From NCBI RefSeq assembly GCF_010550675.1, contig NZ_JAAGOA010000019.1, positions 62,001 through 126,000 on the forward strand: 64,000 nt of DNA, read 5' to 3'. Every line of letters begins with the position of its first letter. Position 1 is the stretch's first letter. Source of the DNA: Phytoactinopolyspora halotolerans. GTDB lineage: Bacteria > Actinomycetota > Actinomycetes > Jiangellales > Jiangellaceae. The notes under the pieces are model-generated. The model was not told where the DNA came from. It searched no databases and saw nothing but the letters and a program-made list of their open reading frames with translations. This document shows positions 19,001 to 27,400 of the stretch, piece by piece. A program made the position numbers and the translations under genes.

Positions 19001-19272
19001 TGGCAGTCCCACCCGGCCTTGCGGGCGACGTGGTAGCCCTTCATGGTCCGGTAACGGGGGAAGACGTCCTTGAAGACGCGGGCCTCGATGTGGTGCGTGC
19101 CGGGGGTGCCGTTCGCCGTCGGCGGACCCTCGTAGAAGGTCCACGGCGGCTTGCCCTCGCTGGCCTTGACGACTCGGGCGAAGACGTCGTTATCTCGCCA
19201 GAAGGCGAGGACCTCGTGTTCCATGGCCGGCAGGTCGACCTGCGCCGGTACCGCTCGATATGTGTCGCTCAT
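16051..19272 (-). CDS. ileS: Isoleucyl-tRNA synthetase, type 2
   Basis: Charges tRNA-Ile with isoleucine and edits valine. The 1073 aa protein starts at the ATG at 19272 (MSDTYRAVPAQVDLPAMEHE); an in-frame extension to 19350 is only T-box leader sequence. The Rossmann active site includes YEGPPTANGTPGTHHIEARV at about residues 47-66, where the HIGH position reads GTHH (58-61). The second signature is KMSKHLGN at about 609. The editing domain has WTTTPWTLVSNTAVAVHP, and the class IA anticodon-binding region follows. KMSKH and the C-terminal extension place it in the type 2 (eukaryote-like) group, which is often less sensitive to mupirocin. Expression is probably controlled by the T-box upstream. 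Confidence 0.96.
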   Translation of the reverse strand: MSDTYRAVPAQVDLPAMEHEVLAFWRDNDVFARVVKASEGKPPWTFYEGPPTANGTPGTHHIEARVFKDVFPRYRTMKGYHVARKAGWDCHGLPVEIAVEKELGLKSKGDIEAYGVAEFNDRCRASVQRHVDAFEEMTERMGYWVDMSQAYWTMDPSYVQSVWWSLKQIFDAGLLVEDHRVAPYCPRCGTGLSSHELAQGYETVADPSVYVRLPLTSGPLSDAESPASLLIWTTTPWTLVSNTAVAVHPEVTYVAATDGSETLVVAEPLFSTVLGEGWTVTQRFQGSEMEHWSYQRPFELVELAPDDAAGTAPNIVVVDDYVTTEDGTGLVHQAPAFGADDLRVCKRYGLPVVNPIEPDGTFRADLPLVGGEFFKHADAKLSRDLEERGRMYRHTQYEHEYPHCWRCHTPLMYYAQPSWYIRTTQFNDALLRENEKTNWYPETIKWGRYGEWLRGNIDWSLSRNRFWGTPLPIWRNDEDPSRLVCVGSLAELSELAGRDLSELDPHRPFVDDVTFTLPDVPGTFRRVPYVIDAWYDSGSMPFAQWGYPYAPGSEEAFGKAYPAQFICEAIDQTRGWFYTLMAVGTAVFDRSSYENVLCLGHILAEDGRKMSKHLGNILEPIPLMDEHGADAVRWFMAANGSPWQSRGIGPNVLGEIIRKVLLTYWNTASFLSLYGRTSGWTPAAGAPAPAERHVLDRWALSELNRLVGDVDAALENFDTQRAGTLLHTFIDDLSNWYVRRSRRRFWDGDPAALATLHECVETLTRLLAPMVPFITERVWRDLVVPVDSSAPESVHMASWPAADAALVDDRLADEVALTRRLVELGRAARAESKVRTRQPLARALVGAWGWESLRSELRAEIAEELNVQQVLSLAEAGEAAGAGDATDAAAEALLDVTAKANFRSLGKRFAKDTPKVAQAVAGADAAALAASLRASGTATVAVPEVGDVELTPDDVVITETPREGWAVAREGETVALDLTLTDELVRAGLVREAIRLVQEARKTSGFDVADRIELAWSTTPEATQLAEALREHEALLADEVLAVRVSSDLESLAGQPDHADADLGLTFRLRQVS

Positions 19273-19299
19273 CGTCTGGTGCGTCCTCCGTCGTCGTTG

Positions 19300-19460
19300 T
19301 CGACAGAGGGACGAGGCACGACCCCGCGGTACCACCCTCCTTGGCCGCACCGACGGGCGCGACCCTCTTCATTGCGTGCGGCCGGTTCTACTGGGTGCCG
19401 TCAATGTGCGGCGACACCGTTCTTCCGGCGGCTCGGGGGTGATGTTCACGCCACGCTCGC
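19300..19460 (-). promoter_or_regulatory. T-box riboswitch in the ileS leader
   Basis: On the minus strand the invariant T-box sequence TGGTACCGCGG is present at 19334-19324, inside the usual context AAGGAGGG upstream and TCGTCCCT downstream (antiterminator/antisequestrator arms). A candidate isoleucine specifier ATC, in GAACATCACC, lies about 107 nt upstream at 19443-19441. The GGAGG ribosome site of ileS is at 19289-19285. No U-tract terminator is seen between the T-box and the ATG, so control is probably at translation, as is known for actinobacterial ileS T-boxes. Uncharged tRNA-Ile should turn the gene on. Confidence 0.88.
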
Positions 19461-19935
19461 ACTACCGGGCTCGCACCATCCCCGGCTCGCTCCTAGCCGT
19501 CGACGCGGGCTACTGGTCCCCTTCAACGCCTGCTCGCAGCGACCAGTGTACTTCTGCGCGCACGGTGGATCACGCCCATTTCCCTCCGGCCGGCAGATCT
19601 CCTCCGCCGCCGGGCGCATGCTCGGTGCCGGGCTGGGTACTGCTGCCCCGAAACGCTCGGGGGCAGTCCCTGGCCACCGGTCGCCGTCTGGAGCCACAGC
19701 TTGAGGAACCCCGGCATCCGCGGCGGGTGTGAACCGGTGGACCGTTGCCTGCGGCCGGCCTGGTCAGCAGGTGTATGACCGCTGGTTGGCCATATGGTCA
19801 ATACGGGTGCCACGGTGGCATTTCGGTGATGCGCAAGATCGTCCGAAACGGATACCGGGTTGCCCGGGTTTGCTGAGACGAGTGTCGCGCGACTTCGTCG
19901 ACGTTCGAGCGCGCGGCACGTGGGAAGCTTGAGGT
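19461..19935. other. Noncoding region between divergent ileS and the DUF167 gene
   Basis: Beyond the T-box there is no believable coding sequence. Reading frames here have poor codon use and no homology I recognise. The ileS promoter (minus strand) and the DUF167 promoter should both be here, but I see no clear -35/-10 pair. Confidence 0.5.
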
Positions 19936-20205
19936 GTGCGCGTGACGGTACGAGTGAAACCGGGGTCGAAATCTCCACGAGTAGGGGGTCGTTACGGCGA
20001 CGCTCTGGTGATCGCTGTGCGAGAACGAGCCGTCGACGGCAAAGCGACCCGGGCCGCCGTCGCCGCATTGGCCGATGCCCTCGGATGCACCCGACGTGAT
20101 GTACGTCTCGTCGCTGGTGAGACCAGCCGGACGAAGATCATGGACGTGCCGGAGAGCGCCGCCGCCGCATTGGCTGGCTTGTTCGCCCGGGATGAGGCAA
20201 ACTAG
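19936..20205 (+). CDS. DUF167 (YggU-like) small protein
   Basis: An 89 aa alpha/beta protein with the DUF167 pattern: RVKPGSKSPRVGG at the N-terminus, ALVIAVRERAVDGKATRAAV in the middle and VRLVAGETSRTKIMDV near the end. The function of the family is unknown. GTG 19936 is used; no strong ribosome site is visible, so it may be leaderless. It reads away from ileS. Confidence 0.88.
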   Translation: MRVTVRVKPGSKSPRVGGRYGDALVIAVRERAVDGKATRAAVAALADALGCTRRDVRLVAGETSRTKIMDVPESAAAALAGLFARDEAN

Positions 20206-20348
20206 CTGGTTAAATGGTGTGATTCGGTGGCAGGCGGGACCATGAGACCAATTTCGTTCCGTCCATACTATTGATCGATCGGGCCGCCGGAGAAGCCTCG
20301 GAAGCGTTCCTTCCAGGCTGTGGAAACGCTGAGAAAGAAGGTCGCTCG

Positions 20349-20377
20349 TTGAACGTCGGCGTAGGAAGATCTATCCT
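20349..20377 (+). promoter_or_regulatory. Promoter of the DksA/TraR-type gene
   Basis: TTGAAC (20349-20354), a 17 bp spacer and TATCCT (20372-20377) make a good vegetative-type promoter. The expected start at about 20384 gives a 55 nt leader before the ATG at 20439. Confidence 0.55.
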
Positions 20378-20438
20378 CAGCTGACCCGGACGAATAAGAG
20401 TGGGCGGGCAACGCAGCAGAACAGGGGGTGCGGAGGTT

Positions 20439-20888
20439 ATGACCGAACGCACAGACAGCACAGATGTGACGGCGAACATGCCGGACGAACAGGCAGCGGC
20501 ACTTGTCGTGGGTGCTGACGAGGACCCCTGGACGACAGAGGAACTCGAGGAGGTCCGAGAGACTCTGCGCGGTGAGTCGATGAGACTGCGCGAGGAGATC
20601 GCGGACTCCGAGCACGAGATCGCGGACCTGCTGCGCCGGAGCACCACGGATGGCGGCGAGGACCAGGTGGACGCCGGTTCCAAGACGTTCGAGCGGGAGC
20701 ATGAGCTGTCGCTCGCGGCGAGCCACCGGGAGATGCTCAACCAGACCGAGCGGGCGCTGTCGCGCATCAATGACGGCACGTACGGCGTGTGTGAGAGTTG
20801 CGGTAACCCCATCGGGAAGGCTCGGCTCCTGGCGTTCCCGCGTGCGACACTGTGTGTAGCATGCAAACAACGGCAGGAGCGTCGCTGA
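20439..20888 (+). CDS. TraR/DksA-family zinc-finger protein
   Basis: DksA-like proteins enter the secondary channel of RNA polymerase through a coiled coil; in actinobacteria some modulate rRNA and stress transcription. The 149 aa protein has an acidic N-terminus, a predicted helical hairpin (about 30-115; TEELEEVRETLRGESMRLRE, then EREHELSLAASHREML), and a four-Cys zinc finger CESCGNPIG...CVACK at about 120-142. ATG 20439 follows AGGGGGTGCGGAGG. It is followed by a strong terminator and then lspA, an order common in actinobacteria. Confidence 0.9.
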   Translation: MTERTDSTDVTANMPDEQAAALVVGADEDPWTTEELEEVRETLRGESMRLREEIADSEHEIADLLRRSTTDGGEDQVDAGSKTFEREHELSLAASHREMLNQTERALSRINDGTYGVCESCGNPIGKARLLAFPRATLCVACKQRQERR

Positions 20889-20928
20889 ATCGCGACCACA
20901 CGATCAGCGCGTCACGACGGCAGATGAG

Positions 20929-20955
20929 AACGGTGGGTGCCTGGCACCCACCGTT
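20929..20955 (+). terminator. Hairpin terminator after the DksA/TraR-type gene
   Basis: AACGGTGGGTGCC at 20929-20941 and its perfect complement at 20943-20955 form an almost continuous palindrome. It lies 40 bp after the upstream stop and 36 bp before lspA, so lspA probably has its own promoter or depends on read-through. Confidence 0.7.
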
Positions 20956-20991
20956 GTGTGATGCGCGGCGGACCACGAGACGGGAGAGACG

Positions 20992-21765
20992 GTGAGTGTG
21001 ACCGTTGACCCGAGCGAGAGCAGCGGCACAGCGGACGGCGCGTTGAGCGCGACGCGAGCGGGCGGCGATGCGCGTCGCCGGACGACGCTGTTGCTCACGG
21101 TCGCCGCGGTGATCCTGACACTGGACCAGATCACCAAGGTCTGGGCGGTCGAGGCGCTGAAGGACGGCCGCGTCATCGAGGTGATCGGTGACATCCTCCA
21201 GTTCCGGTTGATCCGGAATCCGGGCGCCGCATTCAGCATGTTCACGGATATGACCGTGGTGCTGACGGTGATCGCGGCGGCGGTGGTCGCGGTGATCATC
21301 TGGGTCAGCCGGAAGGTGACCAGCGTGGCCTGGGCGGTCGCCCTGGGCGGTATGCTCGGTGGAGCTCTGGGAACGCTGAGCGACCGCGTGTTCCGCGAGC
21401 CGGGTCCGATGCGTGGCCATGTGGTCGATTTCATCGAGCTGCCGAACTGGCCGGTTTTCAACATCGCCGACTCGTCGATCACCTGCTCGGCGGTGCTGAT
21501 CGCGCTGCTGAGCTTCCGTGGCGTGGCCGTGTCGTCGCACGGAGCGGCCGAGGGCGACGACGAGGGCGCGCCGGACGTCGTCGGCGGTCCGGAAACAGAT
21601 GACGGCCCGGACGCGAGCGCGGACGACGGTCCGGAGGCGAACGCCGACGACGGATCGGACGCGAACGCCGACGACGGATCGAACACGAACGCCGACGACG
21701 GTCCGGACACCAGCGCTGAGGCCGGTCCGGACACCGACAACGAGACCGGGACAGGACAACGGTGA
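20992..21765 (+). CDS. lspA: Signal peptidase II (lipoprotein signal peptidase) with an acidic repeat tail
   Basis: LspA is the membrane aspartyl protease that removes signal peptides from diacylglyceryl prolipoproteins. Four membrane spans lie between about residues 35 and 185. Motifs: [31 protein letters not shown] and FNIADSSI; the two Asp residues of the last two form the catalytic dyad. The usual GN of G-GN--DR is GT here. Residues about 200-255 are an acidic tail of six 8-residue repeats (consensus ADDGSDAN), not part of the enzyme fold. The 257 aa length is therefore longer than the usual 160-200. The stop overlaps rluD by 4 bp. Confidence 0.92.
   Translation: MSVTVDPSESSGTADGALSATRAGGDARRRTTLLLTVAAVILTLDQITKVWAVEALKDGRVIEVIGDILQFRLIRNPGAAFSMFTDMTVVLTVIAAAVVAVIIWVSRKVTSVAWAVALGGMLGGALGTLSDRVFREPGPMRGHVVDFIELPNWPVFNIADSSITCSAVLIALLSFRGVAVSSHGAAEGDDEGAPDVVGGPETDDGPDASADDGPEANADDGSDANADDGSNTNADDGPDTSAEAGPDTDNETGTGQR
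21598..21741 (+). repeat. Six 24-nt tandem repeats encoding the LspA acidic tail
   Basis: Six in-frame units of 24 nt begin at 21598, 21622, 21646, 21670, 21694 and 21718, each close to GACGACGGTCCGGACGCGAA plus four bases. Units 3 and 4 are nearly identical, which suggests recent slippage. Confidence 0.8.
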
Positions 21766-22685
21766 GCGACCGGCGCGTGCTGCCCGTGCCGGACGGACTG
21801 GAGGGGGAGCGGCTCGACGCGGCCATCGCCCGTCTGCTCGGCTTCTCTCGTAGCAAGGCCGCCGATCTCGTGGAGAGCGGTCTGGTCCTGGTCGACGGCG
21901 TCGCGGAACCCAAATCGGCGCGGGTGCGTGCGGGAGGCTGGCTCGAGATCGAGATGCCGGCACCGGCGGCACCGGTCGAGGTGGTCCCTGAAGAGGTGGC
22001 GGGGATGCGGGTCGTCCACGACGATGACGACGTCGTGGTGGTGGACAAGCCCGTGGGCGTGGCGGCACACCCGAGCCCGGGATGGACCGGGCCGACCGTC
22101 GTCGGCGGACTCGCGGGCGCCGGGTTCCGGGTCTCCACCAGCGGCGCGGCCGAGCGGCAGGGCGTCGTCCACCGGCTCGATGTCGGCACCAGCGGGCTGA
22201 TGGTGGTGGCCAAGTCCGAGCCCGCGTACACCTCGCTGAAGCGGCAGTTCCGCGAGCGTACGGTCGACAAGGTGTACCACGCGCTGGTGCAAGGACATCC
22301 AGACCCGTCGCGCGGCACCGTGGACGCGCCGATCGGCCGGCATCCGCACCACGATTACAAGTGGGCGGTGACCGCCGACGGCAAGCCGAGTGTCACGCAC
22401 TACGAGACGCTGGAGGCGTTTCCCGCGGCCAGCCTGCTGGAGATCCATCTGGAGACCGGGCGCACGCACCAGATCCGGGTGCACATGAGTGCGCTGCGCC
22501 ATCCGTGCGTCGGCGACTTGACCTACGGCGCGGACCCGACGCTGGCGACGCGGCTCGGCCTGACGCGGCAGTGGCTGCACGCGACGCGCCTCGGGTTCGA
22601 GCATCCCGGCACCGGGGAGTGGGTCGAGTTCGAGACACCGTATCCGGAAGACCTGCAGTCCGCGCTGGACCACCTCGCCTCCTGA
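21762..22685 (+). CDS. RluA/RluD-family 23S rRNA pseudouridine synthase
   Basis: Isomerises uridines in large-subunit rRNA. The 307 aa protein has an N-terminal S4 domain ([20 protein letters not shown] at 18-37) and the catalytic domain with [12 protein letters not shown], the signature [18 protein letters not shown] containing the catalytic Asp, and [12 protein letters not shown]. It is coupled to lspA by a 4 bp overlap, the usual actinobacterial pair. A long palindrome (family A) begins 20 bp after its stop. Confidence 0.94.
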   Translation: MSDRRVLPVPDGLEGERLDAAIARLLGFSRSKAADLVESGLVLVDGVAEPKSARVRAGGWLEIEMPAPAAPVEVVPEEVAGMRVVHDDDDVVVVDKPVGVAAHPSPGWTGPTVVGGLAGAGFRVSTSGAAERQGVVHRLDVGTSGLMVVAKSEPAYTSLKRQFRERTVDKVYHALVQGHPDPSRGTVDAPIGRHPHHDYKWAVTADGKPSVTHYETLEAFPAASLLEIHLETGRTHQIRVHMSALRHPCVGDLTYGADPTLATRLGLTRQWLHATRLGFEHPGTGEWVEFETPYPEDLQSALDHLAS

Positions 22686-22705
22686 AGCTCACCCACCCCC
22701 CGGCC

Positions 22706-22798
22706 CTAAATGATCATGTGAAGTGGGTTTTCTCCAGCACTACCATGCCTGCAGACCTGTTGGTGCACGAGAAAACCCACTTCACATGATCATTTAGG
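22706..22798. repeat. Family A palindromic repeat, copy 1
   Basis: Perfect 30 bp arms at 22706-22735 (starting CCTAAATGATCATGTGAAGT) and 22769-22798, with a 33-nt loop. It lies between the convergent rluD and PAP2-DAGK genes. A second copy, with its loop in the opposite orientation, lies on the other side of the PAP2-DAGK gene at 24223. Confidence 0.92.
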
Positions 22799-22817
22799 CC
22801 GTGCGAGATGGTGGGGT

Positions 22818-24209
22818 TCATGTGCTTTCGACGTCGTATGGGCGGTAGACGATGAGAGGTCCCACGAGCTTCCGGAACTCGCAGCGGTCGTATGAGCCGA
22901 CGGTTTCGCCGTCGCAGGCGATCTCGAACGATCCGGATTCCGCGATCACGGTGAGCGACGTCGCCGTCGTCGCCCGGTGCACGCGGCTGTGCGGTGCGGT
23001 CCCGGCGAGGATGGCCGCGGTGGCCCGGGTCCGGGAGAACGGGCCGACCTTGAGGTACTGGACGTCCAGCTCGCCGTCGTCGAGCCGCGGTCGCCAAGCC
23101 GGGAAGGTGCCGCGCGGCAGGTAGCGGCCGTTGCCGACGAAGAGCATCCAGACCTCGGTGGGGACGCCGTTCAAGTGCAGCCGTACCGGCCGGTGGCTGC
23201 GCAGGACCTGTCCGGTGGCGATGGCCATCGCCAGCCATTTGCCGAACCGACCCTCCAACTGCTGGCGCCGCTGCACCATCTCGGGGTAGCCGCCGATGCT
23301 CGCGGTGTTGAGGAACGTCACGCCGTTGGCCCGGGCGACGTCGACGGCGACGGCCTCGCCGGACTCCACGGCCCGGCGAGCATCGTCCAGCGTGTCGATC
23401 CCGACGTCTCGCGCGAAGTGGTTGAGCGTTCCGGTGGGGAACACGGCTAGCGGGAGACCTCGGTCGCGGGCGAAAGCGGCGACGGAGGCCACCGTCCCGT
23501 CCCCGCCGGCTGCGCCGACGGCCCTGGTGTCGGTCCGGGCGACCGTACTCGACAGTTGCTCGGTGAGATCCGAATCGGGATCGAGTTCGACGATGGTGGC
23601 GGCCGGTAGGAGTCTTCGAACCTGGCCCACGGGGTCTGAGTTCATGCCGGACGCCGGGTTGACCGCGATCACCAATCCGTGGCCCTCGGGCAGCGCGGGA
23701 GCGTCGACGCGGTGCCGGATCCGGGCGGGCGCCTGCGGGCGGACCGGCCACCACCGCTGGCTGGCGACCGCGATGCCGGCGCCGAGCGCGGCGCCGGCGA
23801 GGACGTCGCTCGGGTGGTGCACTCCGACGTGGACACGCGAGTAGGCGACCGCGGCGGCGAGCGGACCGATGACGATGGCGAGCCGTGGCCGCTCCAGAGC
23901 GACGCCGGTGGCGAACGCCGCCGCCGATGCGGCGTGCCCGCTCGGGAAGGAAGCCGTCCATGGCTGGTGGGTCAGCTGCCGGACGACGGCGGTGCGTTCG
24001 AGCACCGGTCGCTCGCGCTGGAACAGCGGCTTGAGTGCGACGTTGACGGCGGCGCTGCTGACCGCGAGGGCGCCCAATCCGCGGAAGACGGCGCGCCGCG
24101 TCGGCTTGGACATGAACGCGCCTGCGGCGGCGATCCCCAGCCAGAGCCGCCCTTTGTTGGCCGACTGGCTCAGCCGCCGCAACCCCGAGTCGATATCCAC
24201 CGCCACCAC
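22818..24209 (-). CDS. PAP2 phosphatase-diacylglycerol kinase fusion protein
   Basis: The 463 aa protein joins two lipid-metabolism domains. The N-terminal half (about 20-185) is a PAP2 phosphatase with KPLFQRERP, PSGHAASAAAFA and SRVHVGVHHPSDVLAG, the three phosphatase motifs with catalytic His residues. The C-terminal half (about 215-460) is a DAGK/LCB5-type kinase: VIAVNPASGMNSD, AAGGDGTVASVAA (nucleotide loop) and FPTGTLNHFARD. Together they could interconvert a lipid alcohol and its phosphate; the substrate is unknown. The GTG at 24209 is the first start after the flanking repeat, with AGGCGG before it; the frame is open further into the repeat. The gene is bracketed by the two family A repeats and separates rluD from dnaE. 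Confidence 0.9.
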   Translation of the reverse strand: MVAVDIDSGLRRLSQSANKGRLWLGIAAAGAFMSKPTRRAVFRGLGALAVSSAAVNVALKPLFQRERPVLERTAVVRQLTHQPWTASFPSGHAASAAAFATGVALERPRLAIVIGPLAAAVAYSRVHVGVHHPSDVLAGAALGAGIAVASQRWWPVRPQAPARIRHRVDAPALPEGHGLVIAVNPASGMNSDPVGQVRRLLPAATIVELDPDSDLTEQLSSTVARTDTRAVGAAGGDGTVASVAAFARDRGLPLAVFPTGTLNHFARDVGIDTLDDARRAVESGEAVAVDVARANGVTFLNTASIGGYPEMVQRRQQLEGRFGKWLAMAIATGQVLRSHRPVRLHLNGVPTEVWMLFVGNGRYLPRGTFPAWRPRLDDGELDVQYLKVGPFSRTRATAAILAGTAPHSRVHRATTATSLTVIAESGSFEIACDGETVGSYDRCEFRKLVGPLIVYRPYDVEST

Positions 24210-24222
24210 GCTAACCGCCTGC

Positions 24223-24315
24223 CCTAAATGATCATGTGAAGTGGGTTTCTCGTGCACCCCCATGTCTGCAGGCATGGTACGGCACGAGAAGACCCACTTC
24301 ACATGATCATTTAGG
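24223..24315. repeat. Family A palindromic repeat, copy 2
   Basis: Arms of 33 and 34 bp (24223-24255 and 24282-24315) pair with one bulged base; the loop is 26 nt. Arms match copy 1, and the loop matches the reverse complement of the copy 1 loop in 15 of 17 central bases (TCTGCAGGCATGG shared). It lies just upstream of the PAP2-DAGK start. Confidence 0.9.
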
Positions 24316-24499
24316 ACCGGAAGATGGGTGGGGGGAGATGGATCGGGGGTCGCTCGGCGGGGCGCCGACATGTTGTCAGGGGCGGCACATAGAGTGAGGT
24401 CTGTTCCCTCATCGGGCCGGGCTGACGTGGTCGTTCTGGTTGCGCTGGGGGACCGGGTGAGTTCACCTGCGACGCTGCTCTAGGAGGTCTGGTTTAGTC

Positions 24500-27400
24500 G
24501 TGTCGAGTGCTGGATCCGACGGGAGCTTCGTCCACCTTCACGTGCACACCGAGTACTCGATGCTCGACGGCGCCGCGCGCCTGGACGATCTGTTCAGCGA
24601 GGCCGCCCAGCAGGGTATGCCTGCCGTCGCCACCACCGACCACGGCAACGTGTTCGGCGCCTACGAGTTCTACAGCAAGGCGAAGAAGCACGGCGTCAAG
24701 CCCATCGTCGGCATGGAGGGCTACCTGACGCCGAAGACCAGCCGGTTCGACAAGACACGTGTGCGGTGGGGCGACGGCGGCGGCGACGACGTCTCCGGTA
24801 GTGGTGCGTACACGCACATGACGCTGCTCGCGGAGAACAACACCGGGATGCACAATCTGTTCCGGCTCGCGTCGCTGGCATCCATCGAAGGCTTCTACTT
24901 CAAGCCCCGGATGGACCGGGAGCTGCTGGAGCGTTACGCCACCGGACTGATCGCCACCACGGGCTGTCCCAGCGGTGAGGTGCAGACGCTGCTGCGGCTC
25001 GGCAAGTACGACGACGCTCGGGCGTCCGCGGCGGAGTTCCGCGACATCTTCGGCAAGGAGAACTTCTACGTCGAGCTCATGGACCATGGGCTGTCCATCG
25101 AGAACCGGGTCCGCGAGGATCTGCTCCGTCTGGCCAAGGATCTCTCCCTGCCGCTGCTGGCTACCAACGACCTGCACTACACGCACAAGGCAGACAGCAA
25201 GGCGCACGAGGTGCTGCTGTGCGTGCAGTCCGGCTCGACGCTGGCCGATCCGAAGCGGTTCAAGTTCGACGCCGACCAGTTCTATCTCAAGACCCCGCAG
25301 GAGATGCGGGAGCTGTGGTCCGAGCTGCCGGACGCCTGCGACAACACCCTCGAGATCGCCGAGCGCTGCGAGATCAGCTTCGTCGAGCAGGCCGGCCGGT
25401 TCATGCCGCATTTCCCGGTGCCCGAGGGCGAGGACGAGACCTCCTGGTTCGTCAAGGAGGTGGAGCGCGGCCTGCATCGTCGCTACCCGGAAGGTATTCC
25501 GGACGACGTGCGCAAGCAGGCCGAGTACGAGACCGAGGTGGTGACCGGCAAGGGATACGCCGGCTACTACCTGATCGTCGCCGACTTCATCAACTGGTCG
25601 AAGCGCAACGGGGTCCGGGTGGGGCCGGGCCGTGGATCAGGCGCCGGCTCGATGACCGCGTACGCGATGGGCATCACCGACCTCGATCCGCTCAAGCACG
25701 GGCTGTTCTTCGAGCGGTTCCTCAACCCAGAACGCGCCTCCATGCCCGACTTCGACGTCGACTTCGACGAGCGTGGCCGCGGCGACACCATCCGCTACGT
25801 CACCGAGAAGTACGGCAGCGAGTACGTGGCGCAGATCGTCACCTACGGCACCATCAAGGCCAAGCAGGCGGTCAAGGACGCCTCCCGGGTGCTGGGGTTC
25901 CCGTTCTCGATGGGGGAGCGGATCACCAAGGCGATGCCGCCGGCGGTCATGGGCAAGGACATCCCGCTGTCCGGGATCTTCGACCCGGAGCATCCGCGTT
26001 ACAACGAGGCCGGCGAGTTCCGCCAGCTCTACGAGTCCGACGCCGACGTCCGCAACGTCGTGGACACGGCGAAGGGCCTGGAGAACCTGAAGCGCCAGTG
26101 GGGCGTGCACGCCGCCGGGGTGATCATGTCCTCGGAGCGGCTGCTGGACACCATCCCCATCATGAAGCGCGAGCAGGACGGCGCGATCATCACGCAGTTC
26201 GACTACCCGACCTGCGAGACGCTCGGCCTGGTCAAGATGGACTTCCTGGGGCTGCGGAACCTCACCATCCTCGACGATGCGCTGAAGAACATCGTGCGCA
26301 ACGGCAAGGACCCGATCGACCTCGACGAGCTGGAGCTCGACGACCCGGCAGCCTACGAGCTGCTGGCGCGCGGTGACACGTTGGGTGTGTTCCAGCTCGA
26401 CGGCGGCCCGATGCGGGCGCTGCTGCGGATGATGCGGCCCGACACCTTCGAGGACATCTCCGCCGTCATCGCCCTGTACCGGCCGGGGCCGATGGGTGCG
26501 AACTCACATATCAACTATGCGCTGCGCAAGACCGGCCAGCAGGAGATCACCCCGATCCATCCGGAGCTGGCCGAGCCGCTCGAAGACATCCTGGGCACGA
26601 CCTACGGCCTGATCGTCTATCAGGAGCAGGTCATGGCGATCGCGCAGAAGCTGGCCGGGTACACGCTCGGTAAAGCGGATCTGCTCCGGCGCGCCATGGG
26701 CAAGAAGAAGCGCGAGGTCCTCGACGCCGAGTTCGTCGGCTTCTCCGAGGGGATGAAGGCGAACGGGTTCTCCGAGGCGGCCATCAAGACGCTGTGGGAC
26801 ATCCTGGTCCCGTTCTCCGACTACGCGTTCAACAAGGCGCACAGTGCCGCGTACGGCGTCATCGCGTACTGGACGGCCTTCCTCAAGGCGAACTATCCGG
26901 CCGAGTACATGGCCGCGCTGCTGACGTCGGTCCGCGGTGACAAGGACAAGACCGCGCTGTACCTGTCCGAATGCCGGCGGATGGGGATCAAGGTGTTCCC
27001 GCCGGATGTGAACGAGTCCGAGGGTGACTTCACCCCGGTCGGCACCGATATCAGGTTCGGCCTGGCCGCCATCCGCAACGTCGGCGGCAACGTCGTCGAC
27101 GGGATCGTGTCCGCCCGCAAGAGCGAGGGCCGGTACGAGAGCTTCGCCGACTTCATGAACAAGGTTCCGGTCCCCGTGTGCAACAAGCGGGTGGTGGAAT
27201 CCCTGGTCAAGGCCGGCGCGTTCGACTCCATGGGATACGCACGACGGGCGCTCGCGGCCATCGTCGACGACACCGTCGACGCGGTCATCACCGTCAAACG
27301 CAACGAGGCGATCGGTCAGTTCGACCTGTTCGGCGGCGCCGGCAGCGAGGAGAGCGCGGGCCTGGAGATCAGCGTGCCCGAGCTGGCCGAGTGGGACAAG

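Noticed and set aside
19523-20068. Minus-strand frame of 181 codons upstream of ileS
   Set aside because: It overlaps the DUF167 gene and noncoding leader sequence, and its composition is typical of a shadow frame.
22714-23961. Minus-strand frame reading through the family A repeat
   Set aside because: Its terminal residues are just the translated palindrome, and the body is out of frame with the PAP2-DAGK domains.
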